From assembly GCA_014323965.1 (NCBI GenBank), contig JACONB010000015.1:1-14234 (forward strand): a stretch of DNA of 14,234 nucleotides, given 5' to 3'. The translations under genes and the position numbers were made by a program. The notes under the pieces are model-generated. The model saw only the letters and a list, made by a program, of their open reading frames with translations, did not search any database and was not told where the DNA came from. This document shows, piece by piece, positions 6,973-14,234 of the stretch; position 1 is the stretch's first letter; the number at the start of each line of letters is the position of its first letter. Source of the DNA: Prochloron sp. SP5CPC1. Lineage in GTDB: Bacteria > Cyanobacteriota > Cyanobacteriia > Cyanobacteriales > Prochloraceae.

Positions 6973-9218
6973 CTACAGATTGAGTTGTTGAGTACTTAAA
7001 TAATAGTACAGCCCTTTCTTTGCCATCAGTTCCTCATGAGTTCCCTGTTCCAGCATATTCCCCCGATCGATGACCACAATCAAATCCGCATTGCGCACAG
7101 TGGAAAGGCGGTGGGCGATGGTAAAGATAGTGCGATCGCCAAACACTTCATCGATATTATCCAGAATCAAACTTTCCGACTCATTATCCAAAGCACTAGT
7201 AGCTTCATCTAAAATCAGAACCTGGGGCTGGCGGATCAAAGCACGGGCGATGGCAATGCGCTGCCTTTGCCCCCCACTCAGATTAGTTCCCTGCTCCTGG
7301 ACTATGGTATCATATCTCTTGGGAAAATCTCTAATAAACTGGTGGGCATTAGCCCATTTCGCTGCTGCGATAATCTCCTCAGGAGAAGCTTCCGGTTTTC
7401 CTTGGACAATGTTTTCCCGAATCGTTCCCTTAAAGAGATGGCTTTGTTGAGGAACAACCCCTATTTGCTCCCGCAGAGAAGGGAGCCAAACATCATCCAA
7501 ATCAAAACCATCCAAGTAAATTTTCCCCGAAGTGGGACCATAGAACCCCAATAAAAGCTTAATTAAAGTGGATTTACCCGAACCGCTGCGACCCACAAAG
7601 GCGATTCTTTGTCCTGGTGTCACTTCCAGACTAAAATTTTGCACAATATTATTTTTACTGTCTTGCTGATAGCGAAAAGTAACATTCTCAAAGCGAACAT
7701 ATCCCCGAACCGGGGGCAACTGGATCTTCTTTTGAGCTGCTGCTACACTCAGTTCCGGTTTGCTTTCAAACACATCATTCAGCCTTTTCACCCCGTTCAG
7801 GGTTTCCTGAAAGATATCCCATACTCCCACCAATTGAGTAATCGGTGCAGAAAAGCTTTTAGTCAAAGTGGTAAAAGCCACCAACCCTCCAATAGTGAGT
7901 TCATTCTGCAACACCAACAAACTACCATAGAACAACACCGCCACATCGCTCAAATTCACCACCAAACCTCGCGCCAAGGCGCTAAGGCGCAAAGGGACGC
8001 AATTACACCCCTGCTGCGGGATGGCACCGTCTCCTCCCCATCCTTCGCGGGCTTTGCGTCTTTGCGTGACCCAAACTGCTGGCCAAATTAGAGATAATGC
8101 CTAAGTTGAGACTTTGCAAATAGGCATTAGTAAAACGAAGGTACCGGTTTTCCCCCTGCCAGCGGGTCCAATGCTCAATACTCAGAGTCTTAATGGTACT
8201 CAACCCACTAATAGACTCAATTAGAAAACTCTCCAGTTCAGCTCCCTTTTGGAAAACATCCCGGTAAGTGCGCTGTAGCCGTGGGGAAACCCATTGAATA
8301 TTAATTAGGTGTAAAATTAAGAAACCACTGGCCACCAGAGTGAGGGAGAGATTCAAAGAGAACATCAGCCCAAAATACAACAGAGCAGAAAACACACTCA
8401 GGAAAGTTTGCAGGCCAATATCCGTCAGGAAATTGACAATTTTTTGATTTTCCTGAAAGCGACTGGTGATATCCCCCACCTTCCGGACTTCAAAAAAAGC
8501 CAAAGGGAGCGAGAGAACATGCTTATAAAAATCTACCACCATTTGGGTAGTAGCCCTCATAGAAACAAATAGCAGTAGTTGTTGACGGAACCAACTGATA
8601 GTAAGATTAAGTAAAACCAGAGCAGATATAGCCCCAACACAGTAAAACAACCAATCTGTGTTCTGCTTCAGAATCACCTCATCCAAGAGAAACTTAGTGA
8701 AAAGAGGCAGAAACATAGAGAAAATTTGGATTGCTAAGGAAGCTAAGAGAATTTCCCAAAGAATACGACTATAGGGTTTAACGTAGGGTTTAAACTGTTC
8801 TAAAGTAGGCTTATCCTCCTCTATTTCCTTAATTTGTTCTGTGGGTTCCAAATAGAGAGTATAGCGAGTCCAACCTTCCAGAAACTCTGCTTTAGAGATT
8901 TTCACCAAACCTTGACCTGGATCTACTCCCACCACCTCTTTATCTGTAGCTTTGTATACTACAACCCAGTGATAGCCCTTCCAGTTGACAATAGCAGGCT
9001 GCTTACTTTTGCACAAATTATCATAAATATCCAACACAGCCTTGGTTTTATACTTTAAATACTTTATTTTTACTAAATTTAGCATAAAAAGTAATATGCA
9101 TAGAATTAAGACTGACTCGCTTGCCGTGATAACGACAGATTGTAGCCAAACAGGCTGCTCCGCAATCCATGGAACTTTGCTGTCGCACCGCTGGTAGACT
9201 GGAAAATAAATTTAGCAT
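6973..9218 (-). pseudogene. C39-peptidase-containing ABC transporter (bacteriocin exporter), interrupted
   Basis: This protein would cleave double-glycine leaders and pump the core peptide across the inner membrane. The start at ATG 9218 gives the catalytic block QQSSMDCGAACLATIC (Cys19). The peptidase His (KGYHWVVVY) and Asp (GVDPGQG) follow in a different frame that is open to 8003. Between SLNSM (about 9099) and MLNLVKI (9085) roughly 13 family residues are missing and the frame changes. The membrane domain runs to NLASS, where a 103-bp MITE-like element (7968-8070) interrupts it. Removing it with one target copy restores frame as NLASSLVVNLSD. The ATPase domain (7992-6973) is complete: Walker A GRSGSGKST, Q-loop VVPQQSHLF, signature LSGGQRQR, Walker B VLILDEATSALD and H-loop IAHRLST. 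It is probably non-functional. Confidence 0.9.
7962..8076. mobile_element. 103-bp MITE-like insertion with 6-bp target duplication
   Basis: The element is 7968-8070, flanked by direct repeats CCAAAC at 7962-7967 and 8071-8076. Its ends are imperfect inverted repeats: CTCGCGCCAAGGCGCTAAGG against GTCACGCAAAGACGCAAAG read inward from the other side. It has no coding capacity. Deleting 109 bp (element plus one target copy) rejoins the ABC transporter frame exactly, which shows that this is a recent insertion into a gene. It would need transposase supplied from elsewhere. Confidence 0.88.
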
Positions 9219-9265
9219 ACTCAAATATTTATGTTAATAGTGGGAAAAAGGAACCGCAGATGATT

Positions 9266-9289
9266 GCGAAGCAACCGCCCTTGGCGTCC
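9266..9289. repeat. 24-nt small dispersed repeat (copy 2, intergenic)
   Basis: Identical over 24 nt to 784-807 inside the intron RT gene. Here it interrupts a CCGCAGATGA/CGGATGAACACAGA stretch upstream of the ABC transporter, in the 9219-9435 gap. No gene is seen in that gap. Confidence 0.75.
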
Positions 9290-9365
9290 GCGGATGAACA
9301 CAGATAGGGATGGATGATGGTTTTTAGCCCCCTACAATATTATATATCTCCTACTCTCTTCTTTA

Positions 9366-9400
9366 TTCTTCTCTCTGCGCCCTCTGCGCCTCTGTGGTTT
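9366..9400. repeat. Half copy of the GCGCAGAGG-family palindrome
   Basis: TTCTTCTCTCTGCGCCCTCT followed by GCGCCTCTGTGG matches the right arm of the 4406-4480 repeat (CTGCGTCTCTGTGG). No opposite arm is seen, so it is a remnant or solo end. It lies just downstream of the Uma2 gene stop. Confidence 0.6.
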
Positions 9401-9435
9401 TTAAAATCTATAAAATAGCTCCCTATCCCCCTAGA

Positions 9436-10041
9436 TTATACTGCTAATATATCCTCCACAGTCAGATTTAGTTTAGGGAAGGTTGGAGATATAATTCTGT
9501 CTGTTCCCTGAAAGCGGGTCGATTGGTATTTTCCTTCTTCTAATAGGTGGACAAAGACGGAAGGTACTTTGGGATTACCTAAATAAGTTCTACTTCCAAG
9601 GGCGAGATAATCTACAATCCAATATTCTCCAATACCGATTATTTCATACTCCTCTAGTTTATCAATATAGTCGTCTTCCCAGTTAGTTGACACTACTTCT
9701 ACTGCAAGTTGAATAGGTGCATGTAATGCTGTGTAAGCCAAACGCTCGGAGCGCCACATTGTCTTATCTACTACACTAACATCGGGATGTCGTCCTTGTT
9801 CTTTTCCTTCTTTGGTGATAGTTCTCTGAACAATGCGCTCTGATACTTTGTAATTCAGTTTGAACCGCTTTACTTCCTCCTTCATAGCATCAGCTATATA
9901 ATCAGCAATATCCTCATGTTGTCTTGTCGCAAGTATTCTCACAATTTTTCCATCTATCAGTTCATAGCAACCATCTTGAGGGTATTGTTCTAAGAACTTT
10001 TCAAAAGTTAGTGTAGGTTTGGTGGATGTAGCTATTATCAT
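9436..10041 (-). CDS. Uma2-family (DUF820) endonuclease-like protein
   Basis: A 201-aa member of the Uma2 family, abundant in cyanobacteria and related to PD-(D/E)XK nucleases; the cellular role is not known. The family marks are present: N-terminal TFEKFLEQYPQDGCYELIDGK, then HPDVSVV with the acidic residue, AVEVVST with the catalytic-type Glu, a following K (DKLEEYEIIGIGEYWIVDY), and a C-terminal ISPTFPKLNLTVEDILA. The ATG at 10041 (MIIATSTKPTLTFEKF) is preferred over the frame's first ATG at 10101, because homologues begin near this point and the upstream 20 codons overlap an inverted repeat. There is no clear Shine-Dalgarno. It is intact and lies downstream of glgC on the same strand, 78 bases away; co-transcription is possible but not shown. 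Confidence 0.88.
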   Translation of the reverse strand: MIIATSTKPTLTFEKFLEQYPQDGCYELIDGKIVRILATRQHEDIADYIADAMKEEVKRFKLNYKVSERIVQRTITKEGKEQGRHPDVSVVDKTMWRSERLAYTALHAPIQLAVEVVSTNWEDDYIDKLEEYEIIGIGEYWIVDYLALGSRTYLGNPKVPSVFVHLLEEGKYQSTRFQGTDRIISPTFPKLNLTVEDILAV

Positions 10042-10074
10042 AGTGATATGTATTTCAAATAACCCTGTATAGAA

Positions 10075-10101
10075 GTGGGCAGCCTGAGTAAAGGTGCCCA
10101 C
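10075..10101. repeat. Inverted repeat GTGGGCA...TGCCCAC
   Basis: Arms at 10075-10081 and 10095-10101 with a 13-base loop, between glgC and the Uma2 gene. Same arm sequence as the palindrome at 5984-6000, so a dispersed family. It may act as a terminator-like hairpin for glgC. Confidence 0.6.
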
Positions 10102-10119
10102 CCTGGTAACTGGTAACTG

Positions 10120-11406
10120 TTAAATCACCGTACCATTGGCGATAGTGGCGTTTTTCAGGATTACCACAATCCCACTGCGAATATAGAAGCCTTCGCTTTC
10201 CCGATTTGCTTCTTCTATCCTGTCCTTATTTACAATCAAGACGTTACTACCAATGCGGGCATTTTTATCCACGATCGCCCGCCGAATTGTAGTTCCCGCA
10301 CCGATACCCAGAGGAATTTTACCCCTATCTGAGGATTGATCCTCACCATAAGGCTCAGAGAAATCCGAACCCATGAGCAAACTATCCTCAATCACGCAAT
10401 CTTTTTCCACCCGAGTGCGAATTCCCAAGACGGAGTGGCTAATGCGACATTCTTTGAGAATGCAGCCTTCGCCGATAATGGATTCCATTACCTGACAGTC
10501 TAAGAGCTTGCTGGGAGGTAAGTAACGAGGACGGGTATAGATAGGGGCTTTGGGGTGGTAGAAGCTGAAAGGGGGTTTGGGTTGCCGCGTCAGGGCTAAA
10601 TTAGCGTTGTAAAACGCTTCGATGGTACCGATATCTTCCCAGTAATCTTTGAATAGGTAAGCTTGAACGTTATAGTCTTTTGCAGCAGACGGGATAATTT
10701 CTTTGCCGAAGTCCGTTTGTGCTGGGTTCTCTTCCAGCAGCCGATTTAAAACTTCTTTTTTAAAGACATAAATCCCCATGGAGGCAATATAGGGACTTGC
10801 CTTAGCTTGCTCGGAAGTCAGTCCCAAAGTGGTAGTATCCACCTGCATCTGTTTCAGAGCATCCTCTTCGGGTTTCTCGCTGAAGTCCACTACCCTGCCC
10901 CTGTGGTCGATTTTCATCAAGCCAAAGCTAGAGGCTCGTTGTTCATTAATGGGGACCACAGAGAGAGTAATATCGGCGTTGGTTTCCCGATGACGCTGCA
11001 CGAAGAGGCTATAGTCCATCCGATAGAGATGGTCTCCAGAAAGAATAAGATATTCGTCCACATCCCATTCTTTTAAGAGCCAGAGATATTGACGCACCGC
11101 ATCTGCCGTTCCCTGAAACCAGCCGGGGTTTTCTTTCGTTTGTTGGGCCGCTAGTACTTCCACAAAGCCATCGCTGATGCCCGGAAAGCTATAACCCCTG
11201 GTGATATGGCGATTGAGGGAAGCGGAGTTAAATTGGGTGAGAACGTAGATTTTGAGAATTTCCGAGTTAATGCAATTACTAACTGGTATGTCGATCAGGC
11301 GATATTTGCCTGCTAATGGTACTGCTGGTTTTGCCCGCAGTTTCGTCAGGGGATAAAGGCGAGTTCCAGCGCCTCCTCCCAAAATAATTCCTAGTACTCT
11401 TTTCAC
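10120..11406 (-). CDS. glgC: Glucose-1-phosphate adenylyltransferase (ADP-glucose pyrophosphorylase)
   Basis: Makes ADP-glucose from glucose-1-phosphate and ATP, the committed and allosterically controlled step of glycogen synthesis in the cytoplasm. The 428-aa product has the nucleotidyltransferase signature GIILGGGAGTRLYPLTKLRA, then KPAVPLAGKYRLIDIPVSN, the YLILSGDHLYRMDY active-site block, SEKPEED, and a C-terminal left-handed beta-helix region ending in NATIANGTVI, as in cyanobacterial and plant enzymes (regulated by 3-phosphoglycerate and phosphate in that family). The start is GTG 11406: GAGG (11414-11417) lies seven bases upstream and the protein then begins VKRVLGIILGGG like its homologues. 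The longer frame from 11517 adds 37 residues unlike the family. Intact. Divergent from the GST-like gene. Confidence 0.97.
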   Translation of the reverse strand: MKRVLGIILGGGAGTRLYPLTKLRAKPAVPLAGKYRLIDIPVSNCINSEILKIYVLTQFNSASLNRHITRGYSFPGISDGFVEVLAAQQTKENPGWFQGTADAVRQYLWLLKEWDVDEYLILSGDHLYRMDYSLFVQRHRETNADITLSVVPINEQRASSFGLMKIDHRGRVVDFSEKPEEDALKQMQVDTTTLGLTSEQAKASPYIASMGIYVFKKEVLNRLLEENPAQTDFGKEIIPSAAKDYNVQAYLFKDYWEDIGTIEAFYNANLALTRQPKPPFSFYHPKAPIYTRPRYLPPSKLLDCQVMESIIGEGCILKECRISHSVLGIRTRVEKDCVIEDSLLMGSDFSEPYGEDQSSDRGKIPLGIGAGTTIRRAIVDKNARIGSNVLIVNKDRIEEANRESEGFYIRSGIVVILKNATIANGTVI

Positions 11407-11453
11407 GAAAGAACCTCGCAACTGCCTTTTTCCTCTCCACTCAAGTTTATGAC

Positions 11454-11480
11454 CCCAGGGGCTACTGAGCAAGCCCTGGG
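11454..11480. repeat. Inverted repeat in the glgC 5' leader
   Basis: CCCAGGGGC (11454-11462) pairs with GCCCTGGG (11473-11480) with one unpaired G. It lies about 48 bases upstream of the glgC start in the 165-bp divergent gap to the GST-like gene. A role in leader structure or operator function is possible but unproven. I see no clear -10/-35 pair in the gap. Confidence 0.45.
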
Positions 11481-11571
11481 AAGGGAAAGGTGATAGAAAC
11501 CCACCACGGAGCATCAAGAAAAACGTTAAATTAGCGGTGTTGACCTTTACAAATCTTAACGAGGAGCGCCA

Positions 11572-12363
11572 GTGCTGGAATTATATCAGTTTGCCCTGTG
11601 CCAATATTGCGAGAAGGTACGCCTAATATTGGATTACAAGGGTTTAGAATACCGCAAAATTGAAGTAACTCCCGGGGTGGGACAATGGGAATTGTGGCAA
11701 ATGTCCGGTCAGAAGCAAGTCCCGGTCTTAAAAGATGGAGATAGGGTAATTGCTGATTCTACGGCGATCGCCCTTTATCTGGAGGATAAGTATCCAGAGC
11801 GACCGATTATTCCCACGGATCCCCGACCACGGGGACAGTGCTTGTTAATGGAAGAATGGGCTGATGAGTCCATGGGTTTGAAGATTCCCAAAGCTTTTAT
11901 CGGTGCTTTAAACCAAAATCCCCATTTGCGCACTTCCATTCTACCCCAGCAAACTCCCGAGCCTGTGAAAACTCTTGTGGGTGCAGTACCTTCAGAGTTA
12001 TTAGATTTTTTGGGCGCTGGGGTTGGTTTTGGCGGTGATGCGGTAATCTCTGCTCAAAAGGGTCTGGAGCGAGATTTAGAGTATCTCTGTCTAATTTTGC
12101 AACAGCGTCCTTATTTGCTGGGGGATAGCCCTACTTTAGCGGATTTGACGGTGGCGGCTTTAAGTATCATTTTGAAGTTTCCCGATGGTCCTTATCTGGA
12201 CCTGCCCACAGAAGTACGGGGGAAGGGAATTCCTGGATTGGCAGATAATAGCGCCTACGACACTTTTTTTGCTTGGCGCGATCGCCTTTATCAGGAGTAT
12301 CGCCAATCTTTAAATACTACTGATAATTCTGATTCTTCACCTACTTCCATCGACATCGAATAA
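11572..12363 (+). CDS. Glutathione S-transferase family protein
   Basis: A 263-aa soluble protein with an N-terminal thioredoxin-like fold and a C-terminal helical domain. Seen: LYQFALCQYCEKVRL with a CxxC (C9, C12) at the active-site position, MSGQKQVPVL with the cis-proline, DSTAIALYLEDKYP as the glutathione-binding loop, then a helical domain with the GDSPTLADLTVAAL N-capping motif typical of GSTs. Substrate is unknown. The GTG start at 11572 has GAGGAG five bases upstream (11561-11566). A 40-residue insertion region (about 118-158, with glycine-rich FLGAGVGFGGDA) precedes the final helices. The C-terminal 20 residues are acidic and Ser/Thr-rich. Intact; followed by a terminator-like hairpin. 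Confidence 0.9.
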   Translation: MLELYQFALCQYCEKVRLILDYKGLEYRKIEVTPGVGQWELWQMSGQKQVPVLKDGDRVIADSTAIALYLEDKYPERPIIPTDPRPRGQCLLMEEWADESMGLKIPKAFIGALNQNPHLRTSILPQQTPEPVKTLVGAVPSELLDFLGAGVGFGGDAVISAQKGLERDLEYLCLILQQRPYLLGDSPTLADLTVAALSIILKFPDGPYLDLPTEVRGKGIPGLADNSAYDTFFAWRDRLYQEYRQSLNTTDNSDSSPTSIDIE

Positions 12364-12377
12364 AATTACGACTTCCG

Positions 12378-12416
12378 CAGACAGAGTCCCTAGCTTAATA
12401 CCCTAGACTCTGTCTG
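12378..12416 (+). terminator. Terminator-like hairpin after the GST gene
   Basis: CAGACAGAGTC (12378-12388) and GACTCTGTCTG (12406-12416) form a perfect 11-bp stem with a 17-base loop, 14 bases after the stop codon. Only a weak T-tract follows, so it may be a bidirectional or factor-assisted terminator. Its right arm touches the first NtcA box. Confidence 0.6.
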
Positions 12417-12429
12417 TAGTCATTTATAC
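12416..12429 (+). promoter_or_regulatory. NtcA box 1 upstream of amt
   Basis: GTAGTCATTTATAC matches the NtcA consensus GTA-N8-TAC fully. NtcA is the cyanobacterial global nitrogen regulator and commonly activates ammonium transporter genes. A TATAAA (12443-12448) follows 13 bases later, closer than the usual 22 bases, so promoter class is unclear. Confidence 0.6.
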
Positions 12430-12495
12430 AAATTCACAAAAATATAAACAAATTTACAAAAAATTCGCCATGATTGAGAATTTACCGAGATAAAT

Positions 12496-12509
12496 GTATC
12501 GGTTTATAC
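12496..12509 (+). promoter_or_regulatory. NtcA box 2 upstream of amt
   Basis: GTATCGGTTTATAC is a second perfect GTA-N8-TAC, exactly 80 bases after box 1 and 207 bases before the amt start. GATTAT at 12532-12537 lies 22 bases downstream, at the position expected for a -10 element in a class II NtcA promoter. The 12364-12716 gap holds these boxes and the hairpin but no gene. Confidence 0.6.
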
Positions 12510-12716
12510 AGAAACTGGGGACGAAACCATCGATTATTTGTGAATTTAAATGAAACTATTGGAAAAAGAGAAATAAACTTGACTAAATCACTTCTTTTGT
12601 GTAAATTCTACTCGTTAGAGTCAAGTATCGACGTAACAGGAGAAGAGAAAGTTCCCAAGAAACTTTTACATAGAGAATCTAACAATGTTTTTCCTCAAAT
12701 TAAGGAAAGTCCAAAA

Positions 12717-13942
12717 ATGATGTCTGAATCAAGTAGAAAAAAGAGGAATCCTTCCTATCTTAAACCATTACAAAGCTATGTAAGATTGTTTCCTTTTGGC
12801 TGGGTAGCCTGCATTCCTTTGGTAGCTCTAATTGTGGTCCTCTGGAATGCTGCCGCCGTTGCTCAGGATGCACCTCCCATCGAAGCACCGGAAGTTAAAG
12901 TTATTCTCGACTCCATTTTTCTGTTAATCGCCTCAGTGCTGGTGATTTTCATGAATGCAGGATTCGGTATGCTGGAAGCAGGGTTTTGCCGCCAGAAAAA
13001 TGCGGTGAATATCTTAGCTAAAAACCTGATTGTCTTCGCTATCGCCACTATTGCCTATTGGTCAATTGGCTATGCTCTCATGTACGGTGAAGGTAATGGT
13101 TTTATTGGCTGGCATGGCTTTTTCTTTAACGGTGACGCGGGGGCTGGCTAGGTGAACTTGGCTTTCACGACTTTGCAGGTTCAACCATAGTGCACTCTGT
13201 TGGAGGTTGGGCAGCCTTAGTAGGGGCTGCCTTACTGGGACCGAGGGAAGGTAAATACCGAGATGGTCGGATCAATGCCATTCCCGGACACAATATGAGC
13301 ATTGCTACTCTCGGTTGCTTGATTCTTTGGATCGGCTGGTTTGGTTTCAACCCCGGTTCTGAGTTGGCTGCTACGGAGAATGTAGCTACTATTGCCGTTA
13401 CTACTAACTTAGCAGCAGCAGCAGGGGGCTGTACAGCAACAGCAACTTCTTGGCTTCGAGACGGGAAGCCGGACTTGTCCATGGTTATTAATGGTATCCT
13501 GGCAGGCTTAGTAGCTATTACAGCAGGTTGTGATGCTGTTAACAATTGGCAAGCTGTAATTATTGGAGCCATCGGTGGTGTCATCGTCGTTTTCGCCGTT
13601 GCCATTTTCGACAATCTCAGAATCGACGACCCCGTAGGAGCTGTCTCCGTCCACCTGGTTAATGGTGTCTGGGGAACTCTCGCTGTAGGTATCTTTGGGC
13701 AAGCTAATATTATCCACCAAATCATTGGTATCGTTTCTATTGGTGCCTTTACCGTTGTATTCAGCTTCGTTGTCTGGCTAGCGCTCAAAGCGACAATCGG
13801 AATGCGAGTAGACCATGAAGACGAACTGCGGGGTTTGGATATTTCCGAACACGGTATGGAGGCTTACAGCGGATTCGTCAAGGAAGCAGATGTTTTGAGT
13901 GCTGGGAATCCTACACTGAAGGTGAGTACTAGCGACATGTGA
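12717..13942 (+). pseudogene. amt: Ammonium transporter (Amt family), internal deletion with frameshift
   Basis: A membrane channel for ammonium uptake. The ATG at 12717 follows AAGGAAAG by seven bases. A membrane segment (about residues 28-45, FGWVACIPLVALIVVLW, likely signal peptide) is followed by IFLLIASVLVIFMNAGFGML and EAGFCRQKNAVNILAKNLIV, typical of Amt. The frame stops at 13151 shortly after FFFNGDAG. The other frame, from about 13139, resumes with GGWLGELGFHDFAGSTIVHS, the Amt signature, and includes both conserved pore histidines (STIVHS and AVSVHLVNGVWG). Compared with family members the stretch between FFxxGDA and WGxGWL is absent: roughly 65 residues with the FQ..FA..AATIVSGAVAER block. 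About 200 bp are therefore lost, with a frame change at 13136-13141. The protein is not expected to work. Confidence 0.88.
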
Positions 13943-13951
13943 GGCTCGTAG

Positions 13952-13977
13952 GTTGGGTTGAGGAAACGAAACCCAAC
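13952..13977. repeat. Inverted repeat GTTGGGTT...AACCCAAC after amt
   Basis: 8-bp perfect arms (13952-13959, 13970-13977) with a 10-base loop, ten bases after the amt stop. It could be a terminator hairpin. The sequence type (GTTGGGTTTCGTTTCC on the other strand) is a frequent dispersed cyanobacterial repeat; TGTTGGGC follows at 13993. Confidence 0.65.
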
Positions 13978-14018
13978 ATTCAAGGAGATTTGTGTTGGGC
14001 AGGGCGATACCGCTAATC

Positions 14019-14055
14019 CTGTAGGGTGCGTTACGCTAACTAACGCACCCTACAG
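14019..14055. repeat. 15-bp-arm palindromic repeat upstream of ispH
   Basis: CTGTAGGGTGCGTTA (14019-14033) and TAACGCACCCTACAG (14041-14055) are perfectly complementary, with a 7-base loop. It lies 17 bases before the ispH start, in its presumed 5' leader or promoter. The GTAGGGTGCGTTA palindrome is a common dispersed cyanobacterial element. Confidence 0.85.
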
Positions 14056-14072
14056 CACAGAATGATAAGAAA

Positions 14073-14234
14073 ATGGATACAAAAGCTTTTAAACGCTCCT
14101 TGCAACAATCGGAAAACTACCATCGAAAAGGTTTTGGTCATGGAGCTGAAGTGGCTGGAGTTTTAAACTCTGAGTATCAAAGCAGTCTAATTCAACAAAT
14201 TCGCCACCAAAACTACCGACTGGAACAGGGAGAT
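14073..14234 (+). CDS. ispH: 4-hydroxy-3-methylbut-2-enyl diphosphate reductase, N-terminal part
   Basis: The last enzyme of the MEP isoprenoid pathway, an iron-sulfur reductase giving IPP and DMAPP. Only 54 codons are in the window; the frame runs off the right edge still open. The start MDTKAFKRSLQQSENYHRKG, followed by FGHGAEVAGVLNSEYQSSLI, matches the cyanobacterial/plant-type IspH N-terminus. The cluster-binding cysteines lie beyond the edge. The ATG at 14073 has only a weak purine-rich leader (GATAAGAAA). Confidence 0.88.
   Translation, partial: MDTKAFKRSLQQSENYHRKGFGHGAEVAGVLNSEYQSSLIQQIRHQNYRLEQGD

Noticed and set aside
7609..8091. 160-aa plus-strand ORF across the transporter
   Set aside because: It is antisense to the ABC transporter and crosses the MITE; low-complexity, compositionally odd product.
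12474..12716. N-terminal extension of amt from ATG 12474
   Set aside because: The added 81 residues do not look like a transporter leader. The stretch contains an NtcA box, and a good ribosome site precedes ATG 12717.
13165..13788. 207-aa minus-strand ORF
   Set aside because: It is an antisense shadow of amt, rich in Pro/Thr/Ala as expected from reversed membrane-protein codons.
13190..13942. Separate gene starting at GTG 13190
   Set aside because: The start lies inside the Amt signature (STIV-HSVGG) with no ribosome site, so it is the C-terminal part of the broken amt.
1..14234. CRISPR arrays, tRNA or rRNA genes
   Set aside because: No regularly spaced direct repeats, no cloverleaf with TTCRANY-type arm and no rRNA core sequences were recognised on either strand by eye.

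Overview
The window reads as cyanobacterial chromosome. Three HIP1 octamers (GCGATCGC at 7132-7139, 11764-11771 and 12278-12285), cyanobacterial-type glgC, amt, ispH and Uma2 genes, GTAN8TAC (NtcA-type) boxes and dispersed palindromic and 24-nt repeats all point that way. Genus cannot be judged from this sequence.

Left part (1-2461): a group II intron of about 2.2 kb (about 33-2230) encodes an intact-frame reverse transcriptase/maturase/HNH protein. Its 3' end abuts, in antisense orientation, the stop codon of a small minus-strand gene (2231-2461). That gene encodes a 76-aa precursor: a classical double-glycine leader (LSAQELENITGG) followed by a cationic core with six cysteines spaced C-X6-C-X5-CC-X4-C-X9-C, the spacing of inhibitor-cystine-knot (knottin) peptides. 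This is the most interesting object in the window.

Middle part (2608-9218): a type I-like peptide export set surrounds it. It comprises an HlyD-family membrane-fusion protein (2608-4400, +), a TolC-like outer-membrane protein (4503-5980, +) and a C39-peptidase ABC transporter (6973-9218, -), with an Rpn/PD-(D/E)XK-like gene (6101-6970) in between. Together these would cleave the leader after Gly-Gly and carry the core across both membranes. Every transporter component is broken as sequenced: hlyD by one frameshift at a dnaX-like slippery heptamer, the tolC-like gene by two frameshifts, and the ABC transporter by a lesion in the peptidase domain plus a 103-bp MITE-like insertion with a 6-bp target duplication. 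The locus is therefore either a decaying secretion system whose precursor is still intact, or partly a product of homopolymer sequencing errors. The MITE insertion is not explained by such errors.

Right part (9436-14234): ordinary chromosomal genes. These are a Uma2-family nuclease-like protein (-), ADP-glucose pyrophosphorylase glgC (-, GTG start), a divergent glutathione S-transferase-like protein (+), an ammonium transporter (+) preceded by two perfect NtcA boxes but lacking an internal segment of roughly 65 residues, and the first 54 codons of ispH running off the window. Dispersed repeats (a palindromic GCGCAGAGG family, GTGGGCA/TGCCCAC palindromes, a 15-bp-arm palindrome before ispH and a 24-nt small dispersed repeat) fill most intergenic gaps.
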